Virus record (IMG/VR): IMGVR_UViG_3300027763_000078 | Span: 1 to 51,613 of that record | Length of the DNA stretch: 51,613 nucleotides | Strand: one strand, 5' to 3' | Source of the DNA: a virus | Shown here: positions 36,670-45,126 of the stretch, in pieces | Numbering within the stretch: the first letter of the stretch is position 1 | How the letters are laid out: the number at the start of each line of letters is the position of its first letter | The notes under the pieces: model-generated | Seen by the model: only the letters and a program-made list of their open reading frames with translations | The model's database searches: none | Told to the model about the DNA's origin: nothing | Position numbers and translations under genes: made by a program

Positions 36670-37359
36670 ATGAATAGTAATTTACCAATATTCCATCCAT
36701 TTAATTTATTAAAAAGAATGAACAATTTTTTTAATGAAGTTGTTAATCCACTTTCACCTGAATTTATTGTTGGAGATTTTAAAGACGGAAGAAAAGAATC
36801 AGAAAAACAAGAAAATCCAATACGTGTGTTTCTAATGGATTTAAATTCAGAGGCAAGTAAGTATGGATTTAAATTTAAAAATAGATTAGATGAAAATAAT
36901 GAAAGAAGTACCGAAGATATTATCATTGAAGATTTATTATCGATTGAACATACGGAGCATTTAGGTAATATTAAATCACATATGTCCAAAAATGCAAGTA
37001 ATATTGGTAAAGATGGAATAATTGGTTATGCATTAACGGGAGACGACAAATCTTATAAAACCGCACAAATAACTGAATTGTTTCTCAACAAAGTAAAAAA
37101 TAATGATAATAAAATAAATTATGGGTTTTATTATTATATATCTTATAAAAAAGATAAAAAAACATTTTTAGTACACGAATTATCATATATGTCACAAGAT
37201 GATATTATAATTAACCCAACAAATTTTTTACAATCTAAAATGGAATATGAATCAGTTTATAGAACAAGTGAAGAAAGGTTTTATTTTTTGTGGGAAAATT
37301 ATAAAATGTATGTTAGAAAAAATGTAATTAAATTTGACGGTATGGACCCATACCTATAA
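36670..37359 (+). CDS. Hypothetical protein, 229 aa
   Basis: A 229-residue protein of unknown function. It has a hydrophilic, charged composition (EKQENPIRVFLMDLNSEASK, then KFKNRLDENNERSTEDIIIE) and a C-terminal aromatic-rich half (KINYGFYYYISYKKDKKTFL, RTSEERFYFLWENYKMYVRK). No signal peptide or membrane segment. It lies 6 nt upstream of the methyltransferase gene, inside the replication/recombination block, so it could modify or protect DNA or regulate the neighbouring genes; nothing specific supports that. An A-rich leader precedes the ATG, which is the first in frame. Confidence 0.5.
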   Translation: MNSNLPIFHPFNLLKRMNNFFNEVVNPLSPEFIVGDFKDGRKESEKQENPIRVFLMDLNSEASKYGFKFKNRLDENNERSTEDIIIEDLLSIEHTEHLGNIKSHMSKNASNIGKDGIIGYALTGDDKSYKTAQITELFLNKVKNNDNKINYGFYYYISYKKDKKTFLVHELSYMSQDDIIINPTNFLQSKMEYESVYRTSEERFYFLWENYKMYVRKNVIKFDGMDPYL

Positions 37360-37365
37360 TATATC

Positions 37366-38673
37366 ATGAGTGAAAAAATATTGACGGAAGAAGAAATAAA
37401 CAAATTAAATAAAGATAAATACGGACAGTTCTTTTCAAAGAATCCTGTAATAAGGAACGTAATACAATCTCTCATCTCAAACAAAGGTACAATTATGGAA
37501 CCTTCAGTTGGGGAAGGAGATTTAATTTTTGGGTTAGAGAGTAAAGAACCTGTCTTAATAGACTTTAAACCTAAGGTTACGGAAATCAATAGTATTCCCG
37601 TAATTGAAATGGACTTCTTTAGTTATCCAGTAGAAAATAAATTTAACACAATTATTGGTAACCCACCATTTGTAAAATATAAATTTCTTGACGATAGTGT
37701 TGTAGAAAATATAAAACACTATGAATTTAATAAAAAGACTAATCCAAATGGATATAACAAGAAATCAAATCTATATTATTTTTTTATTCATAAGTGTATT
37801 GAACAATTAGAAGATAATGGAGAATTAATTTTTATTACACCAAAAGAGTTCATGTATAATGTGGGAGCGATTACTTTGAGAAATTTCATGTTTCAAAATG
37901 GTACAATAACTCATTTTATAGATTGCGGAGAGAAAAAGTTATTTACTGATGCATCTGTACCATCTCTTTGTATCTTTAGATTTCAAAAGGGTACATTCTT
38001 AAGAGAAACTAAATTTTGGGAAACAATCGAATCATATGTAAATAAGGATGAATGTGTTATTAAACCAATGAAGATATCAAATGACCAATTTTGTTTTTGT
38101 GATGAAGACGATACTAACACACTATCAGATTTTTTTGATGTTAAAGTAGGTGTAGTATCAGGATTAGATGGTTTCTATTCAACTGATAGGGTAGAAGATG
38201 GTGTTTATATACATAAATTTAGAACTAATAGTGGTTATCAGAATTATTATTTTTTTGACCAAATAAATGATATTAATTTAGTACCGGAGGATATTAGATT
38301 GTTATTCTTATTAAATAAGGATAAATTAAAAAATAGAAAAATTAAAAAATATACGGATAATGATTGGTGGAAATATGGTGCAGTTAGAAACTTAGAAAAT
38401 ATGTTAAGTGACAAAAATAGAATCTATGTCGCACCAAAAACAAGATTAGCAAATCCATTTTTTATGGGACAATCAAATGAACTTTACTCTGGTTCGTTGT
38501 TGGGTATATTTCCTAAAAAAGATAATATTGATTTGGAAAAATCTATTATGTTTTTTAATTCTGATATTTTTAAAAACAGATTAAAACAATTTTTTATAAT
38601 GATTGAAGATAAATTTAATTTTACACCTTCAGTACTTGGAAAAATACCACTAAATTTAAACGAAATAATTTAA
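37366..38673 (+). CDS. Orphan N6-adenine DNA methyltransferase
   Basis: A 435-residue class I methyltransferase that would methylate adenine N6 in DNA. Motif X KYGQFFS (about 18-24) is the FxxGQ(Y/F)FTP-like start of type II/Eco57I-type enzymes; motif I is MEPSVGEGDL (about 44-53, binding S-adenosylmethionine), and motif IV is GNPPFVKYK with N99-P-P-F as catalytic residues. The C-terminal ~200 residues fit a target-recognition domain like that of TaqI (KTRLANPFFMGQSNELYSGS region). No restriction partner is seen, so it probably protects phage DNA or marks it for control. It is set between gp47 and gp46 genes, whose order is otherwise T4-like, and ends in a 1-nt overlap with gp46. Confidence 0.78.
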   Translation: MSEKILTEEEINKLNKDKYGQFFSKNPVIRNVIQSLISNKGTIMEPSVGEGDLIFGLESKEPVLIDFKPKVTEINSIPVIEMDFFSYPVENKFNTIIGNPPFVKYKFLDDSVVENIKHYEFNKKTNPNGYNKKSNLYYFFIHKCIEQLEDNGELIFITPKEFMYNVGAITLRNFMFQNGTITHFIDCGEKKLFTDASVPSLCIFRFQKGTFLRETKFWETIESYVNKDECVIKPMKISNDQFCFCDEDDTNTLSDFFDVKVGVVSGLDGFYSTDRVEDGVYIHKFRTNSGYQNYYFFDQINDINLVPEDIRLLFLLNKDKLKNRKIKKYTDNDWWKYGAVRNLENMLSDKNRIYVAPKTRLANPFFMGQSNELYSGSLLGIFPKKDNIDLEKSIMFFNSDIFKNRLKQFFIMIEDKFNFTPSVLGKIPLNLNEII

Positions 38674-41006
38674 TGAATCCGTTTATAAAAGTAACGTGGG
38701 AAGATGTCCCCGAAAATTTCACCCCTGAAAAAATCAGAAGAGTAAAATCTTATTTTGAGAAAAAATATAATGCTAAGACAGTTCAAGTAATCACTAAAAC
38801 ATTAACGAGTGTTAATCAAACACGATTAGAATCTTTGGAAGCGTCAGATAATATCTTAGACCACCAATATCAAAAGAAACTAATGAAAGATTTCATTAAG
38901 GATAATGAAATTGATATTAAATGGGAATTGGTTGATAGGTTAGATAATAAAGTTAATATTCAAATAGATAAATTAAATGAAAACAAAGTTAGATATAATA
39001 AATGGTATATTAGGAAAGTGGAGTTTTCTAATTTTTTATCATTCGGAGATAATAACGTTATTGATTTTACTGGGTTGGACGGTATTACGGTAATTGAATC
39101 CACACCAAAGAACTTCGGCGGTAAATCTACATCTTCAGTAGATCTTTTAATGTTCTTATTTTTTAATACAACAACAAAGACAAAAACTAACGGTGAAATC
39201 TTTAATAGATTTACCGATAAGAATGATGTAAGTGTTCGTGGTGAAATCACTATTGATGGTGATGACTACGTCATTGAAAGAAAGACATCTCGTAAGATGG
39301 GTAAGTCTGGTGAGTACACCGTTAAAAATGAATTAGAGTTTTATAAAAAAACTGAAGATGGAGAAATCGTAAATTTATCGGGTGAACAAAGAAGAGAAAC
39401 GGAAGCATTTATATCTTCAGCAATTGGAACAGAAGAAGATTTCTTATCAACCATATTAACAACTGGTTATAATTTAGAAGAACTGATTGAATCCAAACCA
39501 ACCGCTCGTGGACAAATCTTAACAAAGTTCATGGGGTTGGAAAACTTAAAAATTAAAGAAGAACTTGCAAAAGAAATTTATAACGATTGGGGTAAGAAAT
39601 TGGTATCCAACACATATAACAAAGTTAGTTTAGAATCTGATAATGAAACATACAAAGAAAGTATTACCAATTCAGAAAATGAGATTGTAAAATTAACAAA
39701 AGAATTAGGTAAGTTTGAAAAGGATTTAGACAAGTTAGAAAAGAAAAGAGATGATGTATTTTTAAAAAGAAATAATGATGTTGATAAAGAATTACTGAAT
39801 ACAAATCCAACTTTATTACAAAGAGAAGTTACTTTTTTATTAACTCAAAAAAATGTAAGTCAAACAAACGCCGACGGAGTTAGTGTTGTTGAACCATCAC
39901 AATTCTATGATGAAGATCAACACAAAGAGTTAAAAGGTGAAATGGCAAATCTTCAAGGAATTGATGTTGTATCCAAATATGAAAAAACTCAAAGAGAAAA
40001 ATTAATTAAACAATTTGAAGAAGGAACAGTTTGTCCTACTTGTAATCGTGCGTTAGATGAAGTAGATCATACGGACGAGATTGAAAAGATTAAAAAAGAA
40101 ATTGAAGATATCATTAAGGAGATGGAATTAAATCAAAATCAATTTGATTTATTAAAAGAACAATCTGAAGGATTTGATAAATTAAAAACCGAATTTGAAG
40201 CTTACGAAAGAAACAAACTTCGTAAGGAAAGATATCAATTAGAGATTGAACAAAAACAATTGGAGATTGATAGTAAACAAAAAAGATTAGATAATTACGA
40301 AAGTAATAAAAAGAAACTTGAGGATAACCAAAAGATTGATGCTGAAGTGATTGCACTTAAAACTAAAATAGAAACAGCAAACGGAGATATTAGACAGACA
40401 AACACTAACATTGAAAAACATACCAATAACATTTCAAATATGAATGGTAAGGTTGGTATCAATGAGGAGTTAATTAAAAAGATTACGGCGGAGGAAGAAT
40501 TAGCTGCCGTGTTTAAAATATACTTAACCGTTTATGGTAAAAACGGAATATCTAAAATCATTCTTAAAAATATGATTCCATTAATCAATCAGGAATTGTA
40601 TCGTTTGTTAGTTGATAGTTGTCATTTCATTTTAGAGATGAATATAAACGATAAGAACGAGGTTGAATTTATTATGATAGATACTGAAACTCGTATTGTT
40701 AAGCCTCTTAATGCGGGGTCTGGTTATGAAAGAACCATATCCTCATTGGCACTTCGTAGTGTATTAACTAAAATATCATCATTACCTAAACCTAACATCG
40801 TAGTTATGGACGAGGTGTTTGGTAAGATTGCTGACGAGAACTTGGAAATGGTCGGTGAGTTCTTTAAAAAGATTAAAAATTATTTTGACCATATACTTGT
40901 CATATCACACAATTCTTTAATACGTAATTGGTCTGATAATATCGTTATGATTAAGAAAGAAGAAAATGTTTCATCCATAGATTTTATCACAACAAAAATT
41001 TCTTAG
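38673..41006 (+). CDS. gp46/SbcC/Rad50-like recombination ATPase
   Basis: A 777-residue SMC-like ATPase that partners gp47 (33999/35557) in double-strand break processing and recombination-dependent replication. After a ~110-residue N-terminal extension unlike standard gp46 (MNPFIKVTWEDVPENFTPEK onward), the ATPase begins at YIRKVEFSNFLSFG. Walker A is the variant STPKNFGGKST (143-153), with the signature LNAGSGYERTISSLALR and Walker B IVVMDEVFGKI at the C-terminus. The centre is a long coiled coil with a CPTC zinc hook near residues 453-456. The overlap with the methyltransferase stop is one base. The N-terminal extension may be a DNA- or partner-binding domain added in this phage lineage. 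The family assignment is confident. Confidence 0.85.
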   Translation: MNPFIKVTWEDVPENFTPEKIRRVKSYFEKKYNAKTVQVITKTLTSVNQTRLESLEASDNILDHQYQKKLMKDFIKDNEIDIKWELVDRLDNKVNIQIDKLNENKVRYNKWYIRKVEFSNFLSFGDNNVIDFTGLDGITVIESTPKNFGGKSTSSVDLLMFLFFNTTTKTKTNGEIFNRFTDKNDVSVRGEITIDGDDYVIERKTSRKMGKSGEYTVKNELEFYKKTEDGEIVNLSGEQRRETEAFISSAIGTEEDFLSTILTTGYNLEELIESKPTARGQILTKFMGLENLKIKEELAKEIYNDWGKKLVSNTYNKVSLESDNETYKESITNSENEIVKLTKELGKFEKDLDKLEKKRDDVFLKRNNDVDKELLNTNPTLLQREVTFLLTQKNVSQTNADGVSVVEPSQFYDEDQHKELKGEMANLQGIDVVSKYEKTQREKLIKQFEEGTVCPTCNRALDEVDHTDEIEKIKKEIEDIIKEMELNQNQFDLLKEQSEGFDKLKTEFEAYERNKLRKERYQLEIEQKQLEIDSKQKRLDNYESNKKKLEDNQKIDAEVIALKTKIETANGDIRQTNTNIEKHTNNISNMNGKVGINEELIKKITAEEELAAVFKIYLTVYGKNGISKIILKNMIPLINQELYRLLVDSCHFILEMNINDKNEVEFIMIDTETRIVKPLNAGSGYERTISSLALRSVLTKISSLPKPNIVVMDEVFGKIADENLEMVGEFFKKIKNYFDHILVISHNSLIRNWSDNIVMIKKEENVSSIDFITTKIS

Positions 41007-41022
41007 TTTCAAATATCTTAAT

Positions 41023-41030
41023 TATATTTG
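41023..41030 (+). promoter_or_regulatory. Host-type -7 box (TATATTTG)
   Basis: TATATTTG exactly matches the Bacteroidota -7 consensus TAnnTTTG and lies 24 nt before the ClpP-like ATG, in a 48-nt gap after gp46. The -33 TTTG box is not clear. If real, the protease would be transcribed by host RNA polymerase early in infection. Confidence 0.35.
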
Positions 41031-41053
41031 TCTTATAAACTAAATTTACTTTT

Positions 41054-41731
41054 ATGACACCAAAAGATTACCAACAATTTGGACTTTACGCTAAAGACAA
41101 AGGGATAAGCTCCTTAGATTTACATTATCACAATCAAAAAATTCAAGATAGTTTAACTCCATATATTTTGGAGGAGAGACAAATGAATGTTACAATAATG
41201 GATGTGTTCTCAAGATTGATGATGGAACGTATCATTTGGGTTGCTGGTGGTGTAGATGACCATATGTCAACTATTTGTCAAGCACAATTAATGTTCTTGG
41301 ATAGTTTAGATCATAATGACATTACAATGCACATCGATAGTCCAGGTGGAAGTGTAAAATCAGGTTTATCAATTGTGGATGTTATGGACTATATCACATC
41401 TGACATTAGAACCATCAATACAGGTATGGCGGCGTCAATGGGTTCGGTCCTATTAGGGGCAGGTACCAAAGGTAAAAGAGGGTCATTGAGGTTCTCTCAA
41501 ACCATGTTACACCAATCATCAGGCGGTGCTGGTGGTAATATTCAAGATGCGAGAATTACTTTTCAAGAATGGGAAAAAGTAAACAATATCCTATTTGAAT
41601 TATTAGGTGAATATTGTGGAAAAACCGCTGAACAGGTTAAAAACGACGCTTCAAGGGATTTGTGGTTAAATGCGGAAGATGCACTTACCTATGGAATTAT
41701 TGATGAAATAGTAAAAAAGAAGAAAAAATAA
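41054..41731 (+). CDS. ClpP-like serine protease
   Basis: A 225-residue ClpP-family protease with an intact catalytic triad: S128 in GMAASMGS, H153 in MLHQSSGG and D202 in SRDLWLNA. The IDSPGGSV loop (about 94-101), which forms the oxyanion region, is present. It is slightly longer than bacterial ClpP (about 195), with an N-terminal ~40-residue extension (TPKDYQQFGLYAKDKGISSL). Phage ClpP homologues are found in large phages, where roles in capsid maturation or in host protein breakdown have been suggested. No ClpX/ClpA-type ATPase is encoded here, so it may use the host's or act alone. A strong hairpin terminator follows its stop codon. Confidence 0.85.
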   Translation: MTPKDYQQFGLYAKDKGISSLDLHYHNQKIQDSLTPYILEERQMNVTIMDVFSRLMMERIIWVAGGVDDHMSTICQAQLMFLDSLDHNDITMHIDSPGGSVKSGLSIVDVMDYITSDIRTINTGMAASMGSVLLGAGTKGKRGSLRFSQTMLHQSSGGAGGNIQDARITFQEWEKVNNILFELLGEYCGKTAEQVKNDASRDLWLNAEDALTYGIIDEIVKKKKK

Positions 41732-41733
41732 TC

Positions 41734-41755
41734 AAAGGGGGATAAAACCCCCTTT
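41734..41755. terminator. Intrinsic terminator, possibly bidirectional
   Basis: AAAGGGGG (41734-41741) pairs with CCCCCTTT (41748-41755) across a 6-nt ATAAAA loop. There is only a short, interrupted T-tract on the + strand (TTTCTTCATATTT), but the 8-bp GC-rich stem is exceptional in this AT-rich region. It ends the gp46-ClpP unit before a new promoter-like motif. Confidence 0.7.
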
Positions 41756-41760
41756 CTTCA

Positions 41761-41774
41761 TATTTATAATAAAA
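41761..41774 (+). promoter_or_regulatory. Putative late promoter motif (TATTTATAATAAAA)
   Basis: An exact 14-nt match to the motif at 25082, located right after the ClpP terminator and 24 nt before the ATG at 41785. Terminator-then-motif spacing is what is expected of a new transcription unit. Confidence 0.55.
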
Positions 41775-41784
41775 CATAGAATAG

Positions 41785-42426
41785 ATGAAAAAATTATTAA
41801 ACTTAAAAAACATTGCAATAGCATTATTAATTGTAATTGTAGTTTTCCAACAATGCGGTGGAAACAAAAAAGGAACGGGCGAAATTGTGAAAATAGATGG
41901 TAAAAAATATGAACTTATTAAACATGAAATTGATACAGTTGAAGTGGTTAAGACAAAGGTAGTAACTAAAAAAGGTGAAGACATTTATCACGAAACAATT
42001 AAGGAAGTAACCATTCCTGCAATTGTAGATACTCAAGCTTTATTACACGATTATTTTGCAAAGAATATCTATAAAGATACATTACAATTACCAGATAGTT
42101 TGGGAACCGTATCTTTAATTGATACCATCACTCAAAACAAAATTTTAGGTAGAACGTTTAATGCAAGTGTTAAACAAAGAACTATTAAAGAAACTACAAT
42201 TGTAAAAGAATTACCAAAGACTAAAGTATTTTATGGTTTTGAAGGTGGTTTTAACAAAGTGGATGTGGTATCTCATTTAGGATTTGGAGTTTTAATTAAT
42301 ACAAAACAAGATAAAATATTCCATTTAGGAATTGGTGCAGCAAATAGAGTAACAGACGGAACCAACGGTGTATTAGCACCTTATATTGGAGGTGGTGTGT
42401 ATTGGAAATTGAAACTTAAAAAATAA
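41785..42426 (+). CDS. Probable lipoprotein or membrane-anchored envelope protein
   Basis: A 213-residue protein with a single N-terminal hydrophobic segment (IAIALLIVIVVFQQCG, about 10-25) that ends in Cys, resembling a lipoprotein signal (VVFQQC/G) or a signal anchor. After it come charged repeats (IDTVEVVKTKVVTKKGEDIY) and a C-terminal beta-barrel-like or beta-sandwich part (FYGFEGGFNKVDVVSHLGFG, GGGVYWKLKLKK). An N-terminal anchor plus extracytoplasmic domain fits a spanin-like or host-surface-modifying protein expressed late (promoter-like motif just upstream). It could equally be a superinfection-exclusion protein. No named family is recognised. Confidence 0.5.
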   Translation: MKKLLNLKNIAIALLIVIVVFQQCGGNKKGTGEIVKIDGKKYELIKHEIDTVEVVKTKVVTKKGEDIYHETIKEVTIPAIVDTQALLHDYFAKNIYKDTLQLPDSLGTVSLIDTITQNKILGRTFNASVKQRTIKETTIVKELPKTKVFYGFEGGFNKVDVVSHLGFGVLINTKQDKIFHLGIGAANRVTDGTNGVLAPYIGGGVYWKLKLKK

Positions 42427-42433
42427 CCCATAA

Positions 42434-42880
42434 ATGAATACATATGTATTATTTATTTTTGGTATGTTTGATGACCACGAAGATGTTGAGTATTTTTGTA
42501 CCGATGTTATAGGTGAAAGTAAAGTTATCAAATCAATTAGATTCATTATAGAAAATTCAGAGAATATAATAGTAATATTTGATTCTGAAATGGAACCAAC
42601 AGAGGTTGACCAAGAATTATATACAATATTAATTGACGAACATATTAAATTTTATTTCTTATTCAAAAGAGAAGATATGGTCACGGCTCACTTACCCCAA
42701 CAAATTAAAGATTTAATTTTTACCCCGACTATTGATAATACGATAATTAGGGTTGATTATGAAAAAAACAAAAAAAGGGAAACTTTAGATTTGGACAGAT
42801 TACTTGAAAAAATAGAAGAATCTGGAATTGAGAGCCTTACAGTAGAAGAAAAAAACTTCCTTGACAATTTTGAAAATTAA
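42434..42880 (+). CDS. Hypothetical protein with a Bacteroidota-type C-terminal motif
   Basis: A 148-residue acidic protein. The N-terminal ~110 residues (MNTYVLFIFGMFDDHEDVEY, then VTAHLPQQIKDLIFTPTIDN) form an alpha/beta fold I do not recognise. The last ~30 residues, LDLDRLLEKIEESGIESLTV then EEKNFLDNFE, resemble the short helix motif (LDKIsekGidSLTeEEKeFL) found at the end of many Bacteroidota proteins such as rhomboid proteases; this hints at transfer from, or interaction with, the host. It is a 7-nt neighbour of the envelope protein gene and lies upstream of the sigma factor. Confidence 0.5.
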   Translation: MNTYVLFIFGMFDDHEDVEYFCTDVIGESKVIKSIRFIIENSENIIVIFDSEMEPTEVDQELYTILIDEHIKFYFLFKREDMVTAHLPQQIKDLIFTPTIDNTIIRVDYEKNKKRETLDLDRLLEKIEESGIESLTVEEKNFLDNFEN

Positions 42881-42928
42881 GATATATTTCTTATCTTAGT
42901 ACTATCCATCCACTTAAACTTACACCAC

Positions 42929-43744
42929 ATGAAAAAATCTATTTTAGTTAATCCAGACGAGATTCAATTGTACATTAAAGATTTACGAAAAATTCCTGTA
43001 ATGTCACATCAAAGACAGGAAGAAGTTTTTGAATTATTAAACAATAAAAAAACTGATAAAGAAACAAAAGAAAAACTTTATAATGAATTGGTTGTTGGTA
43101 ATTTAAGATTTGTAATATCCGTAGCTAAAATGTTCCAAAATCAAGGAATGGATTTATTGGATATTATTTCAGAAGGCAATATTGGTTTGATAAAGGCAGC
43201 GGAAAGATTTGACCCGACGACTGGTTTGAAATTTATTTCATATGCGGTGTGGTGGGTCAGACAATCAATAATGGCATCCTTAAATGAAAACTGTAGAACA
43301 ATTCGTATACCATCAAATTTGGTACAGGATGCTCAAAAACAAAAGAAAGTTGAAATAAGTGAAGAAGATAATTTCTTTATAAATAATGTTGAAGATGAAA
43401 CACCAATCGGTGTTAATCTCCCATACTGTATTGGTTTATATAAAGAAATCAACGAGGACGGAGACCAATTAATTGATGTTATACCTAATAGAGAAGCGGA
43501 AAGCCCCGATGCAATTCTTAATTCACCAGAAGAAATAAAGAAAAAAGTTTCAGCAATGTTAAGTGTGTTGGATGAGAGAGAAAAGATAATTATTGAAAAA
43601 TACTATGGGTTAACGGGTATAGAATCTAACTTGGAGGACTTAGGTGAGGAGTTTGGTTGTACTAAAGAACGTATAAGACAACTAAGAGATAAGGCCATTA
43701 AGAAGCTCAGAAACGAGAGTTTTGGTTTATTAAACTATTTATAA
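42929..43744 (+). CDS. RNA polymerase sigma-70 family factor, RpoD-like
   Basis: A 271-residue sigma factor that would direct host RNA polymerase to phage promoters. Region 1.2 (VNPDEIQLYIKDLRKI) is at the N-terminus; region 2 spans about 54-125, with the -10-binding and melting segment AERFDPTTGLKFISYAVWWV followed by RQSIMASLNENCRTIRIP. Region 4 (about 210-262) has the helix-turn-helix NLEDLGEEFGCTKERIRQLR. It resembles the short primary sigma factors of Bacteroidota (about 287 residues) much more than T4 gp55. The YAVWWVRQSI segment is close to host SigA/RpoD. It may read the TATTTAT-type motifs in front of virion genes, or redirect the host enzyme early. The gap before it (42881-42928) has no clear motif. 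Confidence 0.85.
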   Translation: MKKSILVNPDEIQLYIKDLRKIPVMSHQRQEEVFELLNNKKTDKETKEKLYNELVVGNLRFVISVAKMFQNQGMDLLDIISEGNIGLIKAAERFDPTTGLKFISYAVWWVRQSIMASLNENCRTIRIPSNLVQDAQKQKKVEISEEDNFFINNVEDETPIGVNLPYCIGLYKEINEDGDQLIDVIPNREAESPDAILNSPEEIKKKVSAMLSVLDEREKIIIEKYYGLTGIESNLEDLGEEFGCTKERIRQLRDKAIKKLRNESFGLLNYL

Positions 43745-43756
43745 AAATATAACATT

Positions 43757-44050
43757 ATGAAAAAGTTAATTGAATTAATAAAAACATATAAACTACAGAT
43801 ACTGATTTTTTTAACAGTCATCTTCTTTTTTAAGTCTTGTAGTAACTCAAGTAAAGTGTCTAAATTAGAAAAAATTGAAAAACAAAACGTCTTTATGATT
43901 GATAGTCTTAAAACTGCACATAAAAATGAGAAAATTGCAATTCATGGTTTTTATGATAATTGGATCACACAAAAAGACAGAGGACCACAATTAATGGAGC
44001 TACATCTAATCGTTAAGGAAAATCTAAAAAAAGAACAAGAATCTAAATGA
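43757..44050 (+). CDS. Small lipoprotein-like or membrane-anchored protein, 97 aa
   Basis: A 97-residue protein with a basic start, one hydrophobic segment (LQILIFLTVIFFFKSCSN, about 13-30) ending FKSC, similar to a lipobox or a signal anchor, then a charged helical periplasmic part (KVSKLEKIEKQNVFMIDSLK). Such an arrangement resembles an inner or outer spanin of lysis cassettes. It overlaps the next membrane-protein gene by 4 nt (ATGA), and the pair precedes an amidase-like gene. That it works in lysis is only inferred from the cluster. Confidence 0.45.
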   Translation: MKKLIELIKTYKLQILIFLTVIFFFKSCSNSSKVSKLEKIEKQNVFMIDSLKTAHKNEKIAIHGFYDNWITQKDRGPQLMELHLIVKENLKKEQESK

Positions 44051-45126
44051 AACATTGGTTAAACCAAAATTTTAAAACATTAATCATTGCGGCATTTTTG
44101 ATTCCAATCATTACTGTGGCGATTGTTTCTATTTCACACGTAACAAAATGGTATGGTATATCCAATCCAATAAGTTGGGCAGTTTATTTATCAATTGGAA
44201 TTGAGATTGCTGCATTATCGGCATTAGCGGCTATTTCTGCAAACATGGGTAAGAAAGTTTATTTTCCATTTGCGGTTGTAACATTAATTCAATTCATTGG
44301 TAACATATTTTTTGCGTATACATATATCGACATCAACGGACAATCATTTAAAGATTGGGTTGATTTGGTATCACCATTAACAGAATTAATGGGAGTAGAC
44401 CCAACTGACTTAGTAGGTAATAAAAGATTCTTAGCATTTTTTGCTGGAGGTATGTTACCAATCATTTCATTATCCTTTCTTCATATGTTAGTTAAATTTA
44501 CTGAAGAAGATAGATTAAAAGAAGATGAGGAAACACCACCATCTAATCCTGAAGATTTAAAAAACTTTGTTGATGAAACCACAAGATTACATTTAACTGA
44601 AAACGATTTAATGAAGTTAGAAGAAACTTTATTAAATCCACCAAAACCAAATGACAATTTAAAATCTGCTGCCGAATATTATAAAATGAAGACAGATATT
44701 GAACGTGAAAAACGTGGAGAACTATTAGCGGAGATGATGAAGAACGACCAAGAATTAGGTTTATATGACGATACATCAGATTGGGATGTTACTTTAATGG
44801 ATGGTTTAGAAGATGAAGAACCATTCTTTACTGAAGAAGAAACGGAGAAAATTTTACAAGAAGAACCAACTGAAGAAGAAATTCAAAGAAATTTTTCCAC
44901 TATAGAACCTAAAACGGAGAATATTTTACAAGAAGAACCAACAACAACCGCAAATAATAAAATATTCACAACAATTGAACAACATAAAAAGAATGGTTAT
45001 AAAGTAAGTCAAATTCCTGAAGATGACGAAAGAATGAACATTATAGGTCAGAATGGAAATGAAGGGTTACATTACGACAATGAAGAAGATACATCATTAG
45101 AAAAAAATGATGAAAAAAAAAATTAA
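44047..45126 (+). CDS. Polytopic membrane protein with long acidic C-terminal tail
   Basis: A 359-residue protein with four hydrophobic segments in the first 150 residues: IIAAFLIPIITVAIVSI (about 13-29), AVYLSIGIEIAALSALAAIS (46-65), FPFAVVTLIQFIGNIFFAY (73-91) and FLAFFAGGMLPIISLSFLHM (128-147). A highly acidic, probably disordered cytoplasmic or periplasmic tail follows (EEDRLKEDEETPPSNP ... EEPFFTEEETEKILQEEPTE) with two copies of ENILQEEP/EKILQEEP. The frame ends at 45126 after GATG(A)10, but the -1 frame stays open for 80 more codons, so the real product may be longer. It starts with a 4-nt overlap with the small lipoprotein-like gene. A membrane role in assembly, lysis or host takeover is possible; no family is recognised. 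Confidence 0.6.
   Translation: MKHWLNQNFKTLIIAAFLIPIITVAIVSISHVTKWYGISNPISWAVYLSIGIEIAALSALAAISANMGKKVYFPFAVVTLIQFIGNIFFAYTYIDINGQSFKDWVDLVSPLTELMGVDPTDLVGNKRFLAFFAGGMLPIISLSFLHMLVKFTEEDRLKEDEETPPSNPEDLKNFVDETTRLHLTENDLMKLEETLLNPPKPNDNLKSAAEYYKMKTDIEREKRGELLAEMMKNDQELGLYDDTSDWDVTLMDGLEDEEPFFTEEETEKILQEEPTEEEIQRNFSTIEPKTENILQEEPTTTANNKIFTTIEQHKKNGYKVSQIPEDDERMNIIGQNGNEGLHYDNEEDTSLEKNDEKKN

Noticed and set aside
41734-41755. Palindromic origin or attachment site
   Set aside because: A short GC-rich stem directly after a stop codon and before a new promoter-like motif is better explained as a transcription terminator; there are no repeats or integrase gene nearby.
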